From assembly GCA_963593685.1 (NCBI GenBank), contig CAVBBP010000003.1, positions 1 to 64,000 on the forward strand: a DNA stretch of 64,000 nucleotides, given 5' to 3'. Of the stretch, positions 1 to 7,532 are shown piece after piece (within the stretch, counting starts at the first letter, position 1; every line of letters begins with the position of its first letter). The translations under genes and the position numbers were made by a program. The stretch is from W0P28-013 sp963593685. Lineage in GTDB: Bacteria; Bacteroidota; Bacteroidia; Bacteroidales; Paludibacteraceae. The notes beneath the pieces are model-generated. The model was not told the DNA's origin. It made no database searches and saw only the letters and a program-made list of their open reading frames with translations.

Positions 1-516
1 ATTTTTTAGTTAGAAGTGAGAAGTTAGTAGTGAGCAGTGATGCGGCAAGCCGCAAATTCAGAATTTCAGATTTCAGAATTTCAAATTGTAGGGACGCACC
101 GAGTGCGTCCGAGAAAAATGAATAATAAATGCGGCGTTTCGGAACGCAGATAATTCTTAATTCATAATTCAAAATTCTAAATTCTACATTGGCACTAACC
201 CCCTCCGTCGCTGTCGCTCCTCGTCCCCCTATCTTTCCGCTTTGCTCCAAGCAGGGGGACAGAATCGCGTTGAAGTTGGTTTGGTGCGTTTTTGTTACTT
301 TGCTGACTTTCTGTCGTCCTATTCTCTCCCCCTGCTGCGCAGCAGATAGGGGGAGTACCTGCGGAAGCAGGGGAGGGGGTTGTTTTAATTAAGAATTAAG
401 AATGAATAATATCCGCGTTCCCAAATGCCGTAATCTTCAAATTTTCAAATCTTCAAATTTTCAAATAACTAAAAAAACTATCGGCTACAGGTGGCGGTAG
501 AATGGATTTTTATTTG
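1..516. repeat. Intergenic repeat mosaic without a gene
   Basis: No convincing coding sequence. Seen in order: GAGAAGTTAG/GAGCAGTGA words with a GCGGC-AA-GCCGC hairpin near 41-53, TTTCAGAATTTC words to about 87, the palindrome GGACGCAC-CGA-GTGCGTCC at 88-110, then two C/G-rich blocks (about 198-270 and 329-380) that recur inverted near 37548-37605. A 67-codon frame at 189-392 lies in the C-rich blocks and has no ribosome-binding site or protein-like composition. Confidence 0.75.
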
Positions 517-524
517 TAATTTTG
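517..524 (+). promoter_or_regulatory. Bacteroidetes -7 element of the ammonia-lyase gene
   Basis: TAATTTTG matches the TAnnTTTG -7 consensus and lies 28 bases before the ATG at 553. No clear TTTG -33 box at the expected distance. It is the only good promoter match seen ahead of the pigment genes up to the acyltransferase. Confidence 0.55.
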
Positions 525-552
525 CAGTTCGTTATGGCTTATACCGTTGCTT

Positions 553-2049
553 ATGGAATTGCAAGAACTTGAATCCATTGTGTTTGGCGGCAAACCGCTG
601 CTTTTGAGCGACAAATCGCTCGAAAAAGTGGACGAATGCTACCGCTTTTTGTCCGAATTTGCCAAGGACAAGGTCATCTACGGCATCAACACGGGCTTTG
701 GTCCGATGGCGCAATACCGCGTAACCGACGACCACCTGCTGCAACTGCAGTACAACATCATACGCAGCCACTCCACTGGGGCTGGGCAGCCTTTGCCTGC
801 CGAATGTGTGAAAGCCGCCATGGTGTCGCGGCTCTGCACTTTTCTCAATGGCAAATCGGGCATTCACACCGACACGGTGCGGCTGTTGCAGGAGTTTATC
901 AATCGCGACATCATTCCTGTGATTCCCGAACACGGCAGCGTGGGCGCAAGCGGCGATTTGGTGCAGTTGGCGCATTTGGCACTGGCGCTGATAGGCGAGG
1001 GCGATGTTTTCTACAAAGGCGAACGCCGTGTGGCTGCCGATGTGATGCGCGAAAACGGTCTCGAACCGCTGAAAATGTACTTGCGCGAAGGTTTAGCCAT
1101 AACCAACGGCACCGCCGTGATGACGGGCATTGGGCTGGTCAATCTGGTGCGCGCCAAACAGTTGTATCGCGCCGCGATAGGTGCATCGGTGCTGGTGAAC
1201 GAGGTGGTGTCGTCGTACGACGACTTTATGGCAGCCGAACTGAACAGTCTGAAAAATCACGATGGGCAGAACGAGGTGGCGGCCGAAATGCGCCGTCTGT
1301 CGGCAGGAAGCCAATGCCTCTACAAGCGCGCCGAAAAACTCTACAACCACCACGAAGAGGCCACATTCGACCACAAAGTGCAGCCCTATTATTCGTTGCG
1401 TTGCGTGCCGCAGATACTCGGCCCCGTGCTCGATACCATCAAATTCACCGAAAAAATCTTGGTCGAAGAACTCAATTCGGCCGACGACAATCCGATAGTC
1501 GATCCCGAAACACGCACGGTCTATCACGGCGGCAATTTCCACGGCGACTATGTGTCGTTCGAGATGGACAAACTGAAGATAGCCGTTACCAAAATGACGA
1601 TGCTCATGGAGCGGCAGATGAACTACATTTTCCACGACCGCATCAACGGTATTTTGCCGCCGTTTGTCAATTTGGGCGTGCTGGGGCTGAACTACGGTTT
1701 GCAAGCGTCGCAGTTTACGGCCACATCTACCACCGCCGAATGTCAAACGCTGTCGATGCCAAACTATGTGCATAGCATTCCAAACAACAATGATAATCAG
1801 GACATTGTGAGCATGGGTACCAATTCGGCACTCATTTGCCGCCGCGTGGTCGAAAACGCTTTTCAAGTGATGGCCATTCACTACATGGCTTTGGTGCAAG
1901 CCGTCGATTGCCTGAAAATAGCCGACCGCCTATCGCCTGCAACGCGAAAAATATACAACGATGTGCGTAAAATTGTGCCAGTGTTCATCGAAGACACACC
2001 CAAATTCAAAGAGATAGAACGAGTGATAGAACACTTGAAAAAGAGTTAG
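553..2049 (+). CDS. MIO-type aromatic amino acid ammonia-lyase (tyrosine/histidine ammonia-lyase)
   Basis: 498-residue aromatic amino acid lyase. The Ala-Ser-Gly triad that cyclises to the MIO electrophile is at residues 132-134 (GASGDLVQLAHLAL), and the catalytic tyrosine lies in YGINTGFGPM (43-52). The segments LQYNIIRSH, YHGGNFHGDY and SIPNNNDNQD, as I recall them, closely resemble the Flavobacterium johnsoniae tyrosine ammonia-lyase of the flexirubin cluster, so p-coumarate production as the polyene starter is the preferred inference. Histidine ammonia-lyase in catabolism is less likely because no hut genes are nearby and ACP, ketosynthase and acyltransferase genes follow. ATG 553 is chosen over the in-frame TTG at 547. 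Confidence 0.9.
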   Translation: MELQELESIVFGGKPLLLSDKSLEKVDECYRFLSEFAKDKVIYGINTGFGPMAQYRVTDDHLLQLQYNIIRSHSTGAGQPLPAECVKAAMVSRLCTFLNGKSGIHTDTVRLLQEFINRDIIPVIPEHGSVGASGDLVQLAHLALALIGEGDVFYKGERRVAADVMRENGLEPLKMYLREGLAITNGTAVMTGIGLVNLVRAKQLYRAAIGASVLVNEVVSSYDDFMAAELNSLKNHDGQNEVAAEMRRLSAGSQCLYKRAEKLYNHHEEATFDHKVQPYYSLRCVPQILGPVLDTIKFTEKILVEELNSADDNPIVDPETRTVYHGGNFHGDYVSFEMDKLKIAVTKMTMLMERQMNYIFHDRINGILPPFVNLGVLGLNYGLQASQFTATSTTAECQTLSMPNYVHSIPNNNDNQDIVSMGTNSALICRRVVENAFQVMAIHYMALVQAVDCLKIADRLSPATRKIYNDVRKIVPVFIEDTPKFKEIERVIEHLKKS

Positions 2050-2283
2050 GAGTTAGGAATGAGAAGTGAGGAGTGATGCGGCAAAGCCGCAATGACAAGA
2101 TTTCAGATTTCAAATTTCAAATTTCAAATTAATGGGTTTATCAATTCACCTAATAACCAAATAACCAAATCCACAAAAAGGATGTGGCATGCTGCGTCCC
2201 TACTTTCAACTTTACGAACTTTATAAACTTTACACACTTTCCACTTTATACACTTTACACACTTTATACACTATAAAAATAAA

Positions 2284-2517
2284 ATGACAATTACCGATAA
2301 ATTGATTGATTGCTTGAGTGGCGAGTTTGAGGTGCCGCACGAGAAATTCAGCGATACTGCGCTGCTGAAGGACGATTTGGGCTTCGATAGCCTCGATATG
2401 GTCGATGTGGTGGTGCTGATAAACCAAGAATTCGATGTGAAATTGAAAGCCGAAGATTTTGTCGGTTGCCGAACTTTCGGGCAGTTGGTCGAACTTGTAG
2501 CCAAACGCACAAAATAG
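2284..2517 (+). CDS. Acyl carrier protein (first of the pigment locus)
   Basis: 77 residues, normal for a free ACP. The phosphopantetheine site is Ser36 in GFDSLDMV. It presumably carries the growing aryl-polyene chain in the cytosol. The preceding 234-base gap holds repeat words and a tract of ACTTTAC-like repeats. The stop codon is one base from the start of the following acyltransferase, so the two are almost certainly cotranslated. Confidence 0.93.
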   Translation: MTITDKLIDCLSGEFEVPHEKFSDTALLKDDLGFDSLDMVDVVVLINQEFDVKLKAEDFVGCRTFGQLVELVAKRTK

Positions 2518-2518
2518 T

Positions 2519-3412
2519 ATGGCCGACAGGGAGTGGACTGCAAAATCGCGTGGCAACAAACTGGGCTACAGCATCTTTCTTTTCTTCCTGAAACATTTCG
2601 GGTTGGGTTTTGCCTACGCCAATCTCACCTATGTGGTGCCGCATTTCATGCTCTTCGCGCCCACACAAACCAAAGCCCTTTGGTTCTACTATCGGACCAT
2701 TTGGGGCAAAAGTCGGCTGCAAACTATCGGCTGCATCTACAAACACTTTTTTCGCTTCGGGCAGTGCCTCATCGACAAGGCCGCCATTCAGTGCGGATTG
2801 AAAGACCGATTCACTTTTCAGTTCGAGAACTACGACAACTTTTTGCAGCTGCTCGACAGTGGTCGCGGCGCAATCATCATCGGTGCGCATGTCGGCGCGT
2901 GGCAGATGGGCGGCACTTTTTTTGGCGATTATGCCAAGAAAATGCACATCGTGATGGTCGACGAAGAGTATGAATTTGTGAAACAGTACATGGAGGAGAG
3001 CGACAAAACTTACAGCATCATTCCTGTGAACAAAACCGACGAAATAGAGACTGCACTCCGCATCAAACGGGCGTTGAATGCTGGCGAAACCGTCTGTCTG
3101 CAAGGCGACCGCTACATGAATCGGGAGCGTGTGCTGACCGCCAAATTTTTGGGCTACGACGCCAATTTTCCCGAAGGGCCGTTTCGCTTGGCCGCCAAAC
3201 TGCGTGTGCCTGTGGCTTTCTACTTTGCCACGCGCCAAAACCGCGGCTACAAATTTGCTTTCGCCACCGTCGATACGCAGGTCGATGGCGCAAAAATCAC
3301 CGAAAAACAACTGCTCGCACAATACATCGCCGCCCTCGAAAAAGTAGTCAAAACCGCCCCACAACAGTGGTTCAATCTCTACCAATTCTGGAATGTTTTT
3401 AGTGAGAAGTGA
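2519..3412 (+). CDS. LpxL/HtrB-like lysophospholipid acyltransferase
   Basis: 297 residues, about the size of the LpxL/HtrB family, with a hydrophobic N-terminal part. The family catalytic motif is H-x4-D/E; here it reads GAHVGAWQ with His124 and Gln129, so the usual acidic residue is replaced by glutamine. In aryl-polyene loci such enzymes are thought to transfer the polyene to a lipid or glycolipid acceptor at the inner membrane. It starts one base after the ACP stop. Later conserved segments (LQGDRYMNRERV; FPEGPFRLAAKLRVPV) support a folded enzyme. Whether the Gln variant is active cannot be told from sequence. Confidence 0.85.
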   Translation: MADREWTAKSRGNKLGYSIFLFFLKHFGLGFAYANLTYVVPHFMLFAPTQTKALWFYYRTIWGKSRLQTIGCIYKHFFRFGQCLIDKAAIQCGLKDRFTFQFENYDNFLQLLDSGRGAIIIGAHVGAWQMGGTFFGDYAKKMHIVMVDEEYEFVKQYMEESDKTYSIIPVNKTDEIETALRIKRALNAGETVCLQGDRYMNRERVLTAKFLGYDANFPEGPFRLAAKLRVPVAFYFATRQNRGYKFAFATVDTQVDGAKITEKQLLAQYIAALEKVVKTAPQQWFNLYQFWNVFSEK

Positions 3413-3584
3413 GCAGTTAGCAGTGAGAAGTGTTTTTTAATTACCCAATTATCTAATTTCCAATTATTTAATTATTTGAAAATTTGAAGATTTGAAGATT
3501 GCGGCGTTTCGGTTACCGAAAACCAGAAACTAGAAACCAGAAACCAGAAATAACTTTTCACTTTATACACTTTATAGACTTTCA

Positions 3585-3620
3585 ACTTTACAAACTTTAC
3601 AAACTTTACAAACTTTACGA
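3585..3620 (+). repeat. Four tandem copies of a 9-bp unit ACTTTACAA
   Basis: Units start at 3585, 3594, 3603 and 3612 (the last ends ACGA). The array ends 10 bases before the methyltransferase ATG at 3631 and is part of a longer ACTTTATA/ACTTTACA tract. The same word family appears before several other starts (2207-2275, 6920-6970, 37680-37765, 63588-63630). Confidence 0.8.
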
Positions 3621-3630
3621 ACTGATAACC

Positions 3631-4728
3631 ATGAATCTTTTCCCAAATCTGAAGAAAAAATACACGAAAGATAGCAAATCGGCTCTTGAGGCGCAGCGTT
3701 TGGCGCACGAAATTGCCTTTGCCCCGATGGTTTTTCAAGTGTCGCGACTGATGCTGAATTTCGGCATTTTTGCGCTGCTCGACGAGAATAACGACGGTCT
3801 TACGCAGCACGAAATCGCTGTGCGGGCGCACCTGTCGGACTATGCGGCGCAAGTGTTGCTCGAAGCCTCGCTGTCTATCGGCACAGTCATTGTCGATGGC
3901 GACCGCTACAAACTGACCAAAGCGGGCTGGTTTCTGCAAAACGACAAAGTGGTTCAAGCCAACCTCGATTTCAATCACGATGTGAACTATCTCGGACTTT
4001 TCCGCCTTGACGAGGCTTTGAAAACGGGCAAACCTGCTGGTTTGAAAGTCTTTGGCGACTGGCCGACCATCTACGAAGGGCTATCGAGTCTGCCCGAACA
4101 GGTGCAGAAAAGTTGGTTCGGGTTCGACCATTTCTACTCCGACAACTCGTTCGATGAGGCTCTGCGTGTGGTTTTTGCCAACAAACCGCGCACGCTGCTC
4201 GATGTGGGCGGCAACACGGGTCGCTGGGCGTTGCGCTGCGTCGGCTTCGACAAAAATGTGGAGGTTACCATTATGGATTTGCCGCAACAACTCGGCATGA
4301 TGCGCCAAAAAACGGCTGGTCTCGAAGGTGCCGACCGCATACACGGTCACGGCGCAAACCTGCTCGATGCCAGCGTGCCGTTCCCCGAAGGATTCGATGC
4401 CATTTGGATGAGCCAATTTCTCGATTGCTTCTCCGAAACGGAAGTAACGAGCATTTTGCAGCGTGCCGCCGCCGCCATGAACGACGACACGCGCCTCTAC
4501 ATCATGGAAACTTTTTGGGACAGACAAAAATTTGAAACTGCCGCCTACTGCCTCACGCTCACCAGTCTCTATTTCACCGCATTGGCCAACGGCAACAGCA
4601 AAATGTACCACTCCGACGACATGGCGCGCTGCGTTGCCGCCGCTGGCTTGGAGGTGGAGCAGATAATCGACGGCCTTGGACTCGGACACTCTATTATGGT
4701 GTGCAAAAAAAGTCGTAAGACTTTTTAA
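3631..4728 (+). CDS. SAM-dependent O-methyltransferase
   Basis: 365 residues when started at ATG 3631; the longer open frame upstream merely translates the 9-bp repeats. The N-terminal ~120 residues resemble the winged-helix dimerisation domain of plant-type O-methyltransferases, followed by a Rossmann SAM domain with motif I LLDVGGNTGRWAL (about residues 190-202) and a later acidic/aromatic segment (IWMSQFLDCFSE). The likely role is methylation of the aryl head-group hydroxyl of the polyene, inferred from context. It lies between the acyltransferase and ketosynthase genes, all on one strand. Confidence 0.87.
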   Translation: MNLFPNLKKKYTKDSKSALEAQRLAHEIAFAPMVFQVSRLMLNFGIFALLDENNDGLTQHEIAVRAHLSDYAAQVLLEASLSIGTVIVDGDRYKLTKAGWFLQNDKVVQANLDFNHDVNYLGLFRLDEALKTGKPAGLKVFGDWPTIYEGLSSLPEQVQKSWFGFDHFYSDNSFDEALRVVFANKPRTLLDVGGNTGRWALRCVGFDKNVEVTIMDLPQQLGMMRQKTAGLEGADRIHGHGANLLDASVPFPEGFDAIWMSQFLDCFSETEVTSILQRAAAAMNDDTRLYIMETFWDRQKFETAAYCLTLTSLYFTALANGNSKMYHSDDMARCVAAAGLEVEQIIDGLGLGHSIMVCKKSRKTF

Positions 4729-4898
4729 TTTCAGATTTCAGATTTCAAATTGTAGGGACGCACCGAGTGCGTCCGAAACGCTTCAACAGTTCAACGATTC
4801 AACAAATAACTAGAAACATAGAAACAAAAATTGCGGTAGCAATTTTGAGAAACAATTAGAAACTAGAAACCAGAAACTAGAAACTCAAAAACCAACCA
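4729..4898. repeat. Short copy of the ordered intergenic repeat block
   Basis: Contains TTTCAGATTTCAAATT words, the palindrome GGACGCAC-CGA-GTGCGTCC (within 4752-4774), GCTTCAACAGTTCAACGATT, then AAATTGC-GGTA-GCAATTTTGAGAAAC (hairpin about 4828-4847) and AGAAACTAGAAACC words, in the same order as the longer block at 6588-6973. Confidence 0.8.
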
Positions 4899-6587
4899 AT
4901 GTCCCGCCATTCGCAAATACCAGCCGTCTATTGGGTTGCCGATCAGATGATTTCGGCGCTCGGATTTGGTACCGACCAAAACGCTGCGCAGATTTTGGCG
5001 TACCAATCGGGCGTGGTGCGGCACAGCGATACGAGCATCAGCGAAACGCCGTTCATGGCAGGGCAGATCGATTGGCAGCAAATCCCCGAAAATGCCGCTC
5101 TTACGCGCTTGGAGCGTTTGATGATTTTCGTGGTCGAACGCCTCAAAAAACAGGTGCCAGCGGTCGATTTTGCGCGCGATGATGTCGGTTTTGTGCTTTC
5201 GACTACCAAAGGCAACATCGACCTTTTGCAGGAACAGGGTTTGACCGACAAACGCATTTTTCTGCCCAATCTTGCCAAAAAAGTTGCCGATTTTTGCGGC
5301 ATCACCACAGAGCCAATCGTTATTTCAAATGCTTGTATATCAGGCGTTTCTGCGCTTATTGTGGCGGCGCGACTCATCGAAGAGCGGCGCTACAAGCACA
5401 TTTTGGTTGTGGGCGGCGACTTGCTCACGCAGTTTGTGGTGTCGGGTTTTCAGTCCTTCAAGTCGGTGAGCGAAAAACTTTGCCGCCCTTACGATGCGGC
5501 GCGCGACGGTCTGTCGATGGGCGAGGCGTGTGGCGCGGTTCTGCTCTCGAGCGACGAAAATCTGCGTGGAAATCAGCCAGTTACGATTCTTGGCGGCAGC
5601 ATTACCAACGATGCCAATCACATTTCGGGGCCATCGCGCACAGGCGATGGGCTGCACTACGCCATACGCAACGCCATGGCCGAGGCGCAAGTGGTTGCGG
5701 CAGATTTGGCGTTTGTGAGCGCACACGGCACAGCCACCATTTATAACGACGAAATGGAGAGTAAATCCCTGAATTTGAGCGATTTACTCGATATTCCGAC
5801 CAGCAGTCTGAAACCCTATTTCGGCCACACACTTGGCGCGTGCGGCGTGATAGAGAGCATTCTTTGCGTGTGGCAACTGCGCCACAAAATGCTCTTTGGT
5901 ACGCTCGGATTTGAAACGCTCGGCGTGCCTTATCCGATAACGGTTTCGGCTGAACATCAGGCAATTACGCATGGCGACTGCTGTCTGAAAATTGCTTCGG
6001 GCTTTGGCGGCTGCAATGCGGCGATGGTGCTGAAATTGGGAGTGGGCGAAAAAGTGGCGAACAAATGGGACGAGTGTGCCATTAGTGTGCAGAAATCGGT
6101 GATTTTGGCATCCAATCGCCCCTTTGCCGAGTTTATCCGCGACGAATACCGTGCGTTGAATGCGCCGAACATCAAGTTTTTCAAGATGGACGACCAGTGC
6201 AAATTGGGCTATGTGGCTGTCGAAAAACTGCTGCAAGGCGTTGATTTAGAGGACGATAGCACACGCACTGCCATTGTTGTAGCCAACCACGCCGCCTCGC
6301 TCGACACCGATTTGCGCCACCAGCAACTGCTCAATGCGCACGAACCTGTGTCGCCAGCCGTGTTCGTTTACACGCTGCCAAACATCGTGAGTGGCGAAAT
6401 CTGCATTCGGCACCACATTCAGGGCGAAAACACCTTTTTTGTGCAGAACGCCCCCGACGGCTTCACTCGCCAATACGCCGAAAATTTGCTGTGCCGTCGC
6501 ATCGCCGACCGCGTCATCGTTGGCTGGTGCGAACTGCTCGGCGACCACTATACCGCGAAATTTGATCTTTTAAGTCGCAAGATATGA
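4899..6587 (+). CDS. Beta-ketoacyl-ACP synthase with degenerate C-terminal KS-like domain
   Basis: 562 residues, longer than the ~410 of FabF. Residues 1-380 form a thiolase-fold condensing enzyme with the full Cys-His-His triad: Cys146 (ISNACISGV), His276 (SAHGTAT) and His310 (GHTLGACG). The remaining ~180 residues contain VVANHAASLDTDLRHQQ and YTLPNIVSGEICIRH, which look like the N-terminal half of a second ketosynthase without a catalytic cysteine. Such proteins are typical of aryl-polyene and flexirubin loci, where they elongate the ACP-bound aryl chain. An intergenic repeat block separates it from the second ACP. Confidence 0.88.
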   Translation: MSRHSQIPAVYWVADQMISALGFGTDQNAAQILAYQSGVVRHSDTSISETPFMAGQIDWQQIPENAALTRLERLMIFVVERLKKQVPAVDFARDDVGFVLSTTKGNIDLLQEQGLTDKRIFLPNLAKKVADFCGITTEPIVISNACISGVSALIVAARLIEERRYKHILVVGGDLLTQFVVSGFQSFKSVSEKLCRPYDAARDGLSMGEACGAVLLSSDENLRGNQPVTILGGSITNDANHISGPSRTGDGLHYAIRNAMAEAQVVAADLAFVSAHGTATIYNDEMESKSLNLSDLLDIPTSSLKPYFGHTLGACGVIESILCVWQLRHKMLFGTLGFETLGVPYPITVSAEHQAITHGDCCLKIASGFGGCNAAMVLKLGVGEKVANKWDECAISVQKSVILASNRPFAEFIRDEYRALNAPNIKFFKMDDQCKLGYVAVEKLLQGVDLEDDSTRTAIVVANHAASLDTDLRHQQLLNAHEPVSPAVFVYTLPNIVSGEICIRHHIQGENTFFVQNAPDGFTRQYAENLLCRRIADRVIVGWCELLGDHYTAKFDLLSRKI

Positions 6588-6973
6588 GTAGCAAGTAGCA
6601 AGAAAAATTAGGAGTGAGGAATTAGGAGTGAGGAATCTTTAGTGAGAAGTGAGCAGTGAGCAGTGAGCAGTGATGCGGCAAAGCCGCAATTTCAAATTTT
6701 ATTTGATTTTTGCTCCGCTCGGCATAGTTCAAACGAGTTTGACTCTGCGCTCGCTTGTCGCACAAATTCAGAATTTCAAATTGTAGGGACGCACCGAGTG
6801 CGTCCGAAACAGTTCAACGATTAAACGATTCAACAAATAACCAGAAACATAGAAACTTAGAAACAAAAATTGCGGCAGCAATTTTGAGAAACAATTAGAA
6901 ACCAGAAATTAGAAATAACTTTTTCACTTTACACACTTTATAGACTTTCAACTTTATAAACTTTCACACTATT
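6588..6973. repeat. Full-length ordered intergenic repeat block
   Basis: 386 bases without a gene. In order: GAGTGAGGAATTAGGAG and GTGAGCAGTGA words, GATGCGGC-AAA-GCCGCAAT hairpin (about 6672-6690), TTTCAAATTT words, a ~68-bp unit beginning TTTTTGCTCCGCTCGGCA (about 6703-6770), the GGACGCAC-CGA-GTGCGTCC palindrome (6783-6805), AACAGTTCAACGATT words, the AAATTGC-GGCA-GCAATTTTGAG hairpin and ACTTTATA repeats up to the ACP start. This is the best reference copy of the series. Confidence 0.85.
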
Positions 6974-7231
6974 ATGGAACAACTGATTGAACAACTGAAA
7001 CAGCAACTTATCGAGGCACTGAATTTGGAAGAGATGACGCCCGCCGACATCGATACCGATGCGCCGCTTTTTGGCGCGGGCTTGGGCTTGGATTCGATTG
7101 ATGCGCTCGAAATCATCTTGATTCTCGAACGCGAATACGGCATCAAACTGCCCGACCCGAAAGCCGCCAAAGCGCATTTTGCCTCGGTGCGCACACTGGC
7201 CGAATTCATCGCTGCCAACCGCACGAAATAG
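6974..7231 (+). CDS. Acyl carrier protein (second of the pigment locus)
   Basis: 85 residues with phosphopantetheine-accepting Ser41 in GLGLDSIDALE and an acidic helix II. It differs clearly from the first ACP (DSI rather than DSL), and two distinct ACPs are usual in aryl-polyene loci, one often pairing with the ketosynthase/chain-length partner. ATG 6974 follows an ACTTTATAAACTTTC tract. The next coding gene, the second ketosynthase, is about 300 bases away across repeats. Confidence 0.92.
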   Translation: MEQLIEQLKQQLIEALNLEEMTPADIDTDAPLFGAGLGLDSIDALEIILILEREYGIKLPDPKAAKAHFASVRTLAEFIAANRTK

Positions 7232-7532
7232 CAGCGAAACTGACTTGCCGCAGTCAATTTTTTGAGGTAGAGTAGAGGCTCTGCCTACTGTTTTTTGGCA
7301 CAAATCGCCACAAAAACTCTCCAATTCTTTCCAATGTTTGAAAGATTGGAAAGTTTGTAGGTTATAGTTTATAGTTTATAGTTTATAGACAAAAGAATAA
7401 AGAGTAAAGACAAAAGACCTAGGCTTTTCCCCCTTCGGGGGAAACGGGAAAGGGGGCTACGACCATCACCAATGCGTTAAACCGATCAACCAATCAACTT
7501 TTCAACGACCAAATAACCAAATCCAAAAACTT
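7232..7532. repeat. Intergenic repeats including the C-rich hairpin word
   Basis: No gene seen. Holds GTTTATAGTTTATAG repeats (about 7362-7388), the hairpin-forming word GGCTTTTCCCCCTTCGGGGG followed by AAACGGGAAAGGGGGC (7423-7457), and GTTAAACCGATCAACCAATCAAC words immediately before the next gene. Confidence 0.75.

Noticed and set aside
189..392. 67-codon frame at the left end
   Set aside because: Lies entirely in the C/G-rich repeat blocks; no ribosome site, composition dictated by the repeats.
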